DNA from: Phycisphaerales bacterium
Lineage (GTDB): Bacteria; Planctomycetota; Phycisphaerae; Phycisphaerales; UBA1924
Reading direction: 5' to 3'
Length of the DNA stretch: 6,056 bases
Assembly (NCBI GenBank): GCA_016764015.1
Contig: JAESSR010000006.1
Span: 1 to 6,056, forward strand
Translations under genes and position numbers: made by a program
The notes under the pieces: model-generated
Databases searched by the model: none
What the model saw: only the letters and a program-made list of their open reading frames with translations
Told to the model about the DNA's origin: nothing
In this document: positions 1 through 5,449 of the stretch, piece after piece
Layout: each line of letters starts with the position of its first letter
Numbering within the stretch: position 1 is the stretch's first letter

Positions 1-30
1 AGGGTATGCGGTATGGATGGGAAAGAGGGA

Positions 31-90
31 GACCCCCTCCGCCCCACTTTGTTCGGCACCTCCCCCGGAAGCCCGGTGGAGGCGAAAGGA
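31..90. repeat. Palindromic dispersed repeat, left copy
   Basis: A C/G-rich element that recurs at 5966-6023 in the same orientation. Both copies open with GACCCCCTCCG, differ in a short variable centre, then share CACCTCCCCCGGA followed by 21 positions with 16 identities. The left copy can form a hairpin: 59-68 pairs with 73-82 (9 of 10 pairs) around the loop AAGC. Hairpin capacity is kept in the other copy although individual bases differ. Similar CCCCTCCG...CACCTCCCCC intergenic palindromes occur in many bacterial genomes as far as I recall. It may end transcription of a gene that lies left of the window. Nothing else is recognisable in 1-157. Confidence 0.75.
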
Positions 91-157
91 TAAGAAAGAG
101 GGGGATTGATAGATTGGAGAATGGAACCGATGGCGTGGTTTCTTGGTAGAGTAGTGC

Positions 158-940
158 ATGGGAATCAATATTGGGCATGTTGTTGTTGGGTCTGCGGTGC
201 TTGGGTTGAGCACATTTGTCTATATTGTGGGTTTTTCGCCTATGGATTCGGCTGTTTTTCCGCGAGCCGACGCGATGAATGCCCAACCAACAAAGGTAGG
301 GCTGATAGGACGGATTCGGACCTGGGCAGCCCAGGGGCAGTTGGCCAAAGCGGATAAAGCAGCCGACCAGCTCAATACGCTCTTCCCAGAGCATCCAAGC
401 GCGCACCTCTGGCGCGGGTTGGTGGATCGGATGATGGGCGATGAGGAAGCCGAACTCGCGACCTGGCGAGCCCTTGATGCTCAGATGGCGGGATTGGCGT
501 CTTGGACCAGTGAGTTTACTCAGGCTCAGCTCGATTACATCCGAGCATGGGGCAAACAGGGGATTGGCGAGATTGAAGCTGCCCAGGCACTGTTCAAATC
601 GGTCGCGGACGATCTCGAAGAGCGATCTACCAAGGATGGTGATGGGCGTGTGATTGATCCGGGAGTGTTGTACAACCTGGCGTGCTATCGAGCGATGAGT
701 GGCGAAACCGAGATTGCACTTGGACATTGGGAACGGGCGGTCGAGCGAGGATACCAACTCGGGAGCGGGTGGTGGGCGGTTGATCCTGATCTTGAGCGCT
801 TGAGGGATGACGATCGGTTCTGGTCGGTGGTGGGCAACTCAAATACAAGCCGGGGGCGTGGAATATCCACCACCATCACCCCCACTAGCCCCACCAGCCC
901 TGAATCGGGTCCAAATACCAATGCCACCCCCGAGGGATGA
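158..940 (+). CDS. Membrane-anchored TPR-like protein
   Basis: A 260-residue protein of unknown specific function. Residues 7-26 are uncharged and hydrophobic and look like an N-terminal membrane anchor or uncleaved signal. From about residue 48 to 200 the protein is rich in amphipathic helices with TPR-like spacing: ALA/LWR patterns at 60-105, a helix pair at 120-155, and a good TPR-type pair at 170-200 containing YNLACYRAMSGETEIAL. The motif DPDLERLRDDDRFWSVV (209-225) is the usual cap after the last TPR in many bacterial TPR proteins. Residues 228-260 form a Thr/Ser/Pro/Asn-rich low-complexity tail, probably disordered. TPR folds bind other proteins, so a scaffold role at the membrane is inferred. 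The ATG is the first start after an in-frame TAG at 152-154; no clear Shine-Dalgarno precedes it. The 193-nt gap to nuoG suggests a separate transcript. Confidence 0.8.
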   Translation: MGINIGHVVVGSAVLGLSTFVYIVGFSPMDSAVFPRADAMNAQPTKVGLIGRIRTWAAQGQLAKADKAADQLNTLFPEHPSAHLWRGLVDRMMGDEEAELATWRALDAQMAGLASWTSEFTQAQLDYIRAWGKQGIGEIEAAQALFKSVADDLEERSTKDGDGRVIDPGVLYNLACYRAMSGETEIALGHWERAVERGYQLGSGWWAVDPDLERLRDDDRFWSVVGNSNTSRGRGISTTITPTSPTSPESGPNTNATPEG

Positions 941-1073
941 GTGTGGGATAAGTTCCAAGCCCTGATTCGGGTTCAGAAACGGGATTCGCGCTACGATATG
1001 GATGCTGAATAATGAAACAGAGCTGGCGGGGTGGTCATCGACGATCTCGGCGGTTCTGGTGTTTGAATCGTTC

Positions 1074-1109
1074 AACTGATTTGCCGATCGATTTGCCAAC
1101 TGAATTGCC
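1074..1109 (+). repeat. Three 12-bp imperfect tandem units before nuoG
   Basis: Units AACTGATTTGCC (1074-1085), GATCGATTTGCC (1086-1097) and AACTGAATTGCC (1098-1109) follow one another without spacers and end 24 nt before the nuoG start. Such phased short repeats could be a protein binding site. They also lie in an open frame (1012-1152) where they encode (T/I)-(D/E)-L-P repeats, so a small-peptide explanation is possible too. Confidence 0.55.
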
Positions 1110-1133
1110 ATATAAATGGGATGAGCCTCCGCT

Positions 1134-2882
1134 ATGCCAACAGTCACGATAAACGGGATCAAATGTGAGTTCACCAAGGGTGAAATGGTGATCGAGGTTG
1201 CCAATCGCAACGAGATCGACATTCCTCAATACTGCTACCACGCCGGGCTCTCGCGTCCTGCGCAGTGCCGGATATGTCTAGCAACCTTCGAGGCGCCCAA
1301 CCCACGCAACGACAACAAGCTCGAGCCGATGATGGGTGGCAAGCTGCTTCCGACCTGCGCGACCGAAGCGGGTGAGGGCATGGTCGTGACGATCGAGAGC
1401 GAAAAGGCGATCGCCAACCAGAAGGCGGTCATGGAGTTCTTGCTGATCAATCACCCGCTGGATTGCCCGGTGTGTGACCAAGCGGGCGAATGCACGCTTC
1501 AGGATTATTCATTTAAGTACGGGCGTGGGCACTCACGATTTACAGATACGAAGGTTGTCTCGCCTAAGAAGATCATGAGCGATAATGTGTACATGTACTC
1601 GGACCGGTGCATCATGTGCACACGGTGTGTGCGGTTTACCGATGAGGTGACCCAGACCCACGAGCTCATGGTTGATGGACGCGGCGACAAGTGCACGATT
1701 GATGTGTTCCCGGGGATGCCTTTGGATAATGAGCTGGCGAGCAATGTCGTTGACCTGTGCCCGGTTGGATCGTTGATCGACAAGGATTTCTTGTTCAACC
1801 AGCGCGTGTGGTTCCTCAAAATGAGCGCCGGGGTTGATCCGTTTACGAGCTCAGGCGACAATATCTGGGTCGAGCATAATCAAGGTCGGCTCTACCGGGT
1901 CAAGCCTCGCACGAACATGGATATCAACACCTGGTGGATCACCGATGAGGTGCGCTATGGCTGGAAGTTTGTGCATGCTGATACACGATTGACCACGCCG
2001 ATGCGTCGCGAGCATGGGATGATGGTTGAGGCGAGCTGGAGCCGGGCGCTTGGGCAGGCGGTAGATTCAATGCTTGGTGCCAAGGCTGAGGGCAAGAAGA
2101 CTGCGTTGGTTGTCTCTGCGACATTGACATGCGAAGAAGCGTATTCACTCGTCAAGGCTGCAAAGATGCTCGACGAAGATGTTGAGTTGTTTGTTGGGCC
2201 GATCCCGGTTGATGGCGACGACCAATCATTCCCCAACCCTCAGCACGGGCAACCTTTTATGCTGCGGGCTGAGAAAGTGCCCAACCGCAAGGGTATCGAG
2301 CGGGTGCTCGGGGCATTTGGCGGGTTCAAAGAGTTTGGCACCTTTGTTCGCCGGGCGAGCGACTTTGGCGCAGTAATGATGACGGCGAACTTCCCAAGCA
2401 ACTGGGTGACCGACGAGCTCGCCGATGCCATCGCTGGGACGAAGCTGATCTTGATCGATACTACTGATTCAGTTCTGTGCAGCAAGGCTGAGGTTATCTT
2501 GCCATCGTCGAGCTTTGCAGAAAAAGCTGGGAGCTTTGAGAACTGCACTGGAATTCTTCAGCACTTCGACCAAGGCATTCCGAACCAGCACCAATCAAAG
2601 TCCGAAGGGCAGATTGCACTCGATCTGATCGAACTCGCAGCCGGTGGCACGCTTGTTGAGCATGCACCGGGCTTTGGTTCACAGATTGTTGATGAGCAAC
2701 CCGGGCAGGTGCCGGGAGCGATTGATTCCATCTTGATTCCTCGCGGCGAGCTGTTCGATGCATTGGTCATCCGTGCTCGGATGGTTGATGAGGTTGATGG
2801 GCTCGCTGTGTTTGCAACCGATGTGAAGATGCCTCCGGTTGTCGAGCTTGTTGAGTCGGACATGGAGATGGTTGAGCTCTGA
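1134..2882 (+). CDS. nuoG: NADH-quinone oxidoreductase subunit G (complex I 75-kDa type)
   Basis: This is the large iron-sulfur subunit of the peripheral arm of respiratory complex I, which carries electrons from the NADH/FMN module toward quinone. Its 582 residues start with a [2Fe-2S] ferredoxin domain whose ligands C34, C45, C48 and C75 match N1b. The His-type [4Fe-4S] site N5 follows in HPLDCPVCDQAGEC (H107, C111, C114, C120). N4 uses C159, C162, C165 and C209 (LCPVGS). Residues 210-280 match the 4Fe4S-MopB segment, including DIN-WWITDEVRY. The region that carries the N7 cysteines in some bacterial NuoG (about 232-243 here) has no Cys, so N7 is absent, as in mitochondria. A shortened molybdopterin-oxidoreductase-like domain runs to about 500, with VILPSSSFAEKAGSFEN at 454-470. 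Family members are usually about 680-910 residues, so this one is compact. No other nuo gene is visible. The ATG gives the typical N-terminus; only a weak GGGATGAG lies upstream. Confidence 0.95.
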   Translation: MPTVTINGIKCEFTKGEMVIEVANRNEIDIPQYCYHAGLSRPAQCRICLATFEAPNPRNDNKLEPMMGGKLLPTCATEAGEGMVVTIESEKAIANQKAVMEFLLINHPLDCPVCDQAGECTLQDYSFKYGRGHSRFTDTKVVSPKKIMSDNVYMYSDRCIMCTRCVRFTDEVTQTHELMVDGRGDKCTIDVFPGMPLDNELASNVVDLCPVGSLIDKDFLFNQRVWFLKMSAGVDPFTSSGDNIWVEHNQGRLYRVKPRTNMDINTWWITDEVRYGWKFVHADTRLTTPMRREHGMMVEASWSRALGQAVDSMLGAKAEGKKTALVVSATLTCEEAYSLVKAAKMLDEDVELFVGPIPVDGDDQSFPNPQHGQPFMLRAEKVPNRKGIERVLGAFGGFKEFGTFVRRASDFGAVMMTANFPSNWVTDELADAIAGTKLILIDTTDSVLCSKAEVILPSSSFAEKAGSFENCTGILQHFDQGIPNQHQSKSEGQIALDLIELAAGGTLVEHAPGFGSQIVDEQPGQVPGAIDSILIPRGELFDALVIRARMVDEVDGLAVFATDVKMPPVVELVESDMEMVEL

Positions 2883-2903
2883 TTTGGCTTTGTGTTGACT
2901 ATG

Positions 2904-2908
2904 AGGAG
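2904..2908 (+). promoter_or_regulatory. Shine-Dalgarno AGGAG deciding the start of the 69-aa gene
   Basis: AGGAG lies 6 nt before the ATG at 2915 but only 3 nt before the in-frame GTG at 2912. The spacing favours the ATG. This is the clearest ribosome binding site in the window. Confidence 0.65.
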
Positions 2909-2914
2909 ATCGTG

Positions 2915-3124
2915 ATGGTTATTTGGATCTCGCTTGGATTGTTCATCGGCATTGTGACCGCGATTTTCACCCTTGTGTGGTGGAAGGTCGGGGATCAATG
3001 GGCGGACGAAGAATATAAGAAGTTCGGGCATGGCGGAGGCGGGCCAAAGGGGCCGCCGCCGAAGGTGATTAAGAACTTTGATTCTCAGCCTACGGTCATC
3101 GGCGATGATTCGGATGCGGGTTGA
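2915..3124 (+). CDS. Small single-pass membrane protein, hypothetical
   Basis: A 69-residue protein that I do not recognise. Residues 2-24 form one strong transmembrane helix (IWISLGLFIGIVTAIF and following), ending in WW and K. A short charged stretch (DQWADEEYKKFG, about 27-38) follows, then a flexible HGGGGPKGPPP linker and an acidic end (GDDSDAG). The positive charges near the helix end are mixed with acidic ones, so orientation is uncertain. It begins 32 nt after nuoG and ends 6 nt before truA, so it is probably co-transcribed with both. A role as an accessory complex I or membrane factor is possible from position only. An upstream in-frame GTG at 2912 is less likely, given the AGGAG spacing. 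Being short, it could in principle be spurious, but the good ribosome site, hydrophobic helix and tight packing argue that it is real. Confidence 0.75.
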   Translation: MVIWISLGLFIGIVTAIFTLVWWKVGDQWADEEYKKFGHGGGGPKGPPPKVIKNFDSQPTVIGDDSDAG

Positions 3125-3130
3125 TCGCGG

Positions 3131-3961
3131 ATGCCTCGCTATAAGCTGACAGTTGCATACGACGGGACAGACTTTGTCGGGTGGCAGAAGCAGGAGCCGC
3201 CCGATCCTGATGCGCCTGCTCCATCGCCGGGTGAAGAGCCAAAGCGTTTACAACTGAGAACAGTTCAGCATGTGCTTGAACAAACTATTCGCCAGGTGGT
3301 GCGTGAGCAGGTGATTTTGACGGGGGCCTCGCGGACGGATTCGGGCGTGCATGCCAACGGGCAGGTGGCGAGTTTTACGAGCAGCCCTGATGCGAGCAAG
3401 GGGGTGGGTTGGCCGATTGAGCGGGGGACGGGGAATCTGGTCAAGGCGATCAACAGCAAGCTGCCTAAGGATGTATTGGTGCATGCCTGCGAGGTTGTTG
3501 CGGATGATTTCAATCCGATTGGCGATGCGGTGGAGAAGGAGTATTGTTATACGATTGTTTCTGGGCCGGTGCGGCCGTTGTGGGATCGGCGGTTCGTGTT
3601 TCATACTTGGTATGATTTGGATGCAACCCGGATGCAGCAGGCTGCGGACTTGATGGTGGGCGAGCATGATTTCAAATGCTTTGCGCAGATCAATCATGGG
3701 CGTAAGACGACGGTGCGGACGATTTATCGGTGTGCGATTGAGCAGCCCGAAGACGGCAAGTTTGTGATCCGGGTTTCGGGGAATGGATTTTTGTACAACA
3801 TGATGCGGATCATCGCAGGGACCTTGATGGAGGTTGGGCGTGGGAAGATTGAGCCTGAGAAGGTGAGCGAGATGATTGAGAGTGGCGATCGGAAGCTGGC
3901 GGGGGCGACGCTGGGGGCGATGGGGTTGCGGCTGGAGTGGGTCAGGTATGGGGAAGCGTAA
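3131..3961 (+). CDS. truA: tRNA pseudouridine synthase A
   Basis: TruA isomerises uridines 38-40 in the anticodon stem-loop of tRNAs in the cytoplasm. The 276-residue protein has the family hallmarks in order: YKLTVAYDGTDFVGWQ (4-19), the catalytic motif ASRTDSGVHANGQVASF (66-82) with nucleophile D70, the KEYCYTI strand (136-142), and GNGFLYNMMRIIAGTLMEVG (217-236), which lines the active site. The C-terminus LGAMGLRLEWVRY is also typical. One oddity is a Pro/Glu-rich insertion at about 21-42 (PPDPDAPAPSPGEEPKR) between the first strand and the RTVQ helix, which makes this protein slightly longer than a typical bacterial TruA. The ATG is 6 nt after the preceding stop without a strong Shine-Dalgarno, suggesting translational coupling. 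Its last codons GGG-GAA-GCG-TAA overlap the start of the next gene by 14 nt. Confidence 0.97.
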   Translation: MPRYKLTVAYDGTDFVGWQKQEPPDPDAPAPSPGEEPKRLQLRTVQHVLEQTIRQVVREQVILTGASRTDSGVHANGQVASFTSSPDASKGVGWPIERGTGNLVKAINSKLPKDVLVHACEVVADDFNPIGDAVEKEYCYTIVSGPVRPLWDRRFVFHTWYDLDATRMQQAADLMVGEHDFKCFAQINHGRKTTVRTIYRCAIEQPEDGKFVIRVSGNGFLYNMMRIIAGTLMEVGRGKIEPEKVSEMIESGDRKLAGATLGAMGLRLEWVRYGEA

Positions 3962-4496
3962 ACATCACAAACTCAGGGCGTGCGGAAGGTGGACGGTGTG
4001 GGTGTGCTCGGGGATGTTGATCGCAGCAATAATTGTGCCTGTTCTATATAAGCCGGGTTATGTGTCTGAGACGGTCATCAATGATTCGACCCCTCGCGAT
4101 GTGTATATTGTGAGCCTTGAACAAGGACGGCTCTCGGCGGGGCGGTATCCGATTTCAATAGTTTTTCGTAATGATTTCGTTTTGTTCGATGGATTTGAAC
4201 AGTACCGGCAAGATAATCGGCCTGACGAAGTTCTGAGGCAATACTCAATGCTTGGGGGTTGGTTCGCGTCTCCTAGTATCACGCGTTACAAAATAGGCCA
4301 ATCCACACTCTTGCACTTTGAGTTTCCACTCATTTATCCAACAGTGATTCTCTGCCTTTGGTCAGCATTTCTGATAATGAAAATATGGTTGAGATTTAGT
4401 CGTCGATTTGATGAATGCTGTCGGAAGTGTAAGTATTCACTTGAAGGATTGAGCAGCGATGTGTGTCCGGAGTGTGGGGAAGTACATGAAGCGTAA
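3948..4496 (+). CDS. Two-TM protein with C-terminal zinc ribbon (ZR1)
   Basis: The first of three tandem paralogues, 182 residues, function unknown. A basic N-terminus (GKRKHHKLR) leads into a membrane helix at about 16-34. An ectodomain of about 90 residues with no recognised motif follows, then a second helix at about 126-147 (LIYPTVILCLWSAFLIM). The C-terminal zinc ribbon has C158, C161, C173 and C176 in the form CRKCKYSLEGL...CPEC. The charge pattern puts both ends in the cytoplasm and the middle outside. The start at 3948 is chosen over an upstream in-frame ATG at 3876 because the paralogue ZR2 aligns from here (KRKH-KLRACGRW-VWVC) and the extra 24 residues would lie inside truA. GGAG at 3934-3937 is 10 nt upstream. 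The interior of this gene is visibly more A/T-rich than its neighbours. The zinc-ribbon tail is common in planctomycetes, from memory. Confidence 0.85.
   Translation: MGKRKHHKLRACGRWTVWVCSGMLIAAIIVPVLYKPGYVSETVINDSTPRDVYIVSLEQGRLSAGRYPISIVFRNDFVLFDGFEQYRQDNRPDEVLRQYSMLGGWFASPSITRYKIGQSTLLHFEFPLIYPTVILCLWSAFLIMKIWLRFSRRFDECCRKCKYSLEGLSSDVCPECGEVHEA
3953..4012 (+). repeat. 5' duplicated segment, copy in ZR1
   Basis: This 60-nt stretch matches 4488-4547 at 50 of 60 positions without gaps. It starts within the truA stop overlap and covers the basic N-terminus and the start of the first membrane helix. The identity is much higher than in the gene middles, which cannot be aligned by eye. Confidence 0.75.
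4428..4496 (+). repeat. 3' duplicated zinc-ribbon segment, copy in ZR1
   Basis: This 69-nt stretch matches 4951-5019 in ZR2 at 53 of 69 positions without gaps, and corresponds to 5384-5449 in ZR3 with 3 nt lost. It encodes the zinc-ribbon end of one gene and contains the start of the next, so the junction itself is part of the repeated unit. Confidence 0.7.
4476..4482 (+). promoter_or_regulatory. Shine-Dalgarno-like site for ZR2 inside ZR1 zinc-ribbon codons
   Basis: GGGGAAG ends 3 nt before the ZR2 ATG at 4486, with GGAG further upstream at 4469-4472. Both come from the codons for CPECGE in the preceding gene. The spacing is short for the first and long for the second, so either or both may act. 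Confidence 0.4.
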
Positions 4497-5019
4497 ACAT
4501 CCGAAACTCAGGGCTTGCGGGCGATGGATGGTGTGGGTGTGTACGGCCTTGCTCGTGATCGGGATTCCAGTTTCGATTTGGGTTGGGCCGATGGCTCGTG
4601 TTAAGTTTGTTCCAGAACCAGGATCAGCATCGCAAAGGCGAATGGTGCAAGTTCACTGTATTGATGGGGCGCTGGTTGGGCGTTATTATCCCCAATACAA
4701 ACAGATGTATTTTTCGGGTCCTGAGCCGGGGTGGGATGTGGACTTTGAGCAAAGCACAGAATCTTGGCCGGTGCCGGTGAAGTGGTGGCGGTTGAGTTTC
4801 AATCGGGGTGGCGGCTCGGGCGGGACATCGTTCAATGCTCAGTTGCCTCTGGTCTATCCGGCGACGGTGATGGTGGCGTGGTCGGTTTGGTTGATGCCGT
4901 TCTGGAAGTGGTGGAAACGGGTTGGGCTTGATGGGGTTGTGTGTTTGAGTTGTGAGTATTCGCTTGCGGGGCTGAGTGGGGGCGTGTGCCCGGAGTGTGG
5001 GGAGGCGTATGAAGCGTAA
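4486..5019 (+). CDS. Two-TM protein with C-terminal zinc ribbon (ZR2)
   Basis: The second paralogue, 177 residues. The N-terminus MKRKHPKLRACGRWMVWVC is nearly the same as in ZR1. A membrane helix covers about 14-34, an ectodomain about 35-118, and a second helix about 119-139 (LPLVYPATVMVAWSVWLM). The zinc ribbon has C153, C156, C168 and C171 (CLSCEYSLAGL...CPEC). The ectodomain is unlike ZR1 except for a short G-x-L-x-GRY-P resemblance (61-69) and carries a Gly-rich loop (GGGSGG, 108-113). The ATG at 4486 overlaps the ZR1 stop by 11 nt; an earlier in-frame ATG at 4459 would read through the ZR1 zinc-ribbon codons and is rejected because the paralogue alignment starts here. Cytoplasmic zinc ribbon and external middle are inferred from the charges. 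The function is unknown; sensing, scaffolding or nucleic-acid contact are all possible for such a ribbon. Confidence 0.85.
   Translation: MKRKHPKLRACGRWMVWVCTALLVIGIPVSIWVGPMARVKFVPEPGSASQRRMVQVHCIDGALVGRYYPQYKQMYFSGPEPGWDVDFEQSTESWPVPVKWWRLSFNRGGGSGGTSFNAQLPLVYPATVMVAWSVWLMPFWKWWKRVGLDGVVCLSCEYSLAGLSGGVCPECGEAYEA
4488..4547 (+). repeat. 5' duplicated segment, copy in ZR2
   Basis: Partner of 3953-4012 with 50 of 60 identical positions. The direct orientation and the position at the gene start fit head-to-tail duplication of a whole gene. Confidence 0.75.
4951..5019 (+). repeat. 3' duplicated zinc-ribbon segment, copy in ZR2
   Basis: Partner of 4428-4496 (53 of 69 identical). Most differences are third-base or conservative changes, and the codons for Y-S-L, G-L and CPECG are kept, so purifying selection on the ribbon is likely. 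Confidence 0.7.
4999..5005 (+). promoter_or_regulatory. Shine-Dalgarno-like site for ZR3 inside ZR2 zinc-ribbon codons
   Basis: GGGGAGG lies 3 nt before the ATG at 5009 and is made by the GGG-GAG-GCG codons just after CPEC. It is stronger than the equivalent site before ZR2. Confidence 0.5.
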
Positions 5020-5449
5020 GATGCGATTGCGGTGGTGGGGAGTGGGTTTAGGATTGTTCGGCTTGGGTGTCGTGTTGGTTGCGCATATGAGTTATGGCGA
5101 AGCGACGGTTGTGCGTCAGTTTCGGATCAACTGGTACAGTGGGAATGTATCCATGCTCTGGGGATCGCGCTCTGCTGCTTCGGGGGAGATGTTGAGCTTA
5201 GATGAGGTTTGGTGGGATGGCTGGGAATACAGGTGGGTGACTCCGCGGTTCTCAGGCGGGGTCAGCGGCGGGTGTTTTTCATTTCATACGGTATTGCTTG
5301 GCGTTGCTGTTGTATTGATGTGGACGATCCAAGCTCTGTATTCTGCAGCCGATTTCCGAAAACGAGCAGGGTGTTGTGGTGGATGCGGCTATTTGCTTGA
5401 CGGGTTAAGTAGTGGTGTATGTCCCGAGTGTGGAGTGAAGTATGCGTAA
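5009..5449 (+). CDS. Two-TM protein with C-terminal zinc ribbon (ZR3)
   Basis: The third and shortest paralogue, 146 residues. A basic start (MKRKMRLR) precedes a Gly/Leu/Val-rich membrane helix at about 9-27. The ectodomain (about 28-90) is Trp-rich (WWDGWEYRW, 68-76). A second helix follows at about 92-112 (HTVLLGVAVVLMWTIQAL). The zinc ribbon has C123, C126, C138 and C141 (CGGCGYLLDGL...CPEC). It is the most divergent of the three: the ACGRW-VWVC segment shared by ZR1 and ZR2 is missing, and the tail is GVKYA rather than GE-x-x-EA. The ATG at 5009 overlaps the ZR2 stop by 11 nt with the same ATGAAGCGTAA as the ZR1/ZR2 junction. An earlier in-frame ATG at 4976 would run back over ZR2 and is rejected. 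Same gene order, architecture and junction type support common ancestry; function unknown. Confidence 0.82.
   Translation: MKRKMRLRWWGVGLGLFGLGVVLVAHMSYGEATVVRQFRINWYSGNVSMLWGSRSAASGEMLSLDEVWWDGWEYRWVTPRFSGGVSGGCFSFHTVLLGVAVVLMWTIQALYSAADFRKRAGCCGGCGYLLDGLSSGVCPECGVKYA
5384..5449 (+). repeat. 3' duplicated zinc-ribbon segment, copy in ZR3
   Basis: Third copy of the zinc-ribbon end, 3 nt shorter than 4428-4496 and 4951-5019. The missing codon is the GAA before GCG-TAA, which also shortens the overlap with the next gene from 11 to 8 nt. Confidence 0.6.
5432..5435 (+). promoter_or_regulatory. Shine-Dalgarno GGAG for the GNAT gene
   Basis: GGAG lies 6 nt before the ATG at 5442, a near-ideal spacing. 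It is formed by the TGT-GGA-GTG codons that end the ZR3 zinc ribbon. Confidence 0.5.

Noticed and set aside
1..93. An open frame from the left edge to TAA at 91-93, possible end of a gene
   Set aside because: It runs through the palindromic repeat and reads as Pro/Gly-rich low-complexity sequence; no family likeness, and the other frames stay open almost as long.
1111..1116. TATAAA as a -10 box before nuoG
   Set aside because: No acceptable -35 hexamer at 16-18 nt spacing (the TTGCC motifs are at wrong distances), and it would leave only about 11 nt of leader.
839..1222. 127-codon minus-strand open frame over the gap before nuoG
   Set aside because: It is antisense to the ends of two well-supported genes, has no ribosome site, and the product resembles no family.
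3248..3697. 149-codon minus-strand open frame inside truA
   Set aside because: It is a shadow of truA, full of Pro/Arg/His from reverse reading of G-rich codons, and truA is certain.
3876..3947. Upstream in-frame starts for the zinc-ribbon genes (3876, 4459, 4976)
   Set aside because: They would overlap the previous gene by far more, add Arg/Gly/Cys-rich residues read out of frame, and break the paralogue alignment.
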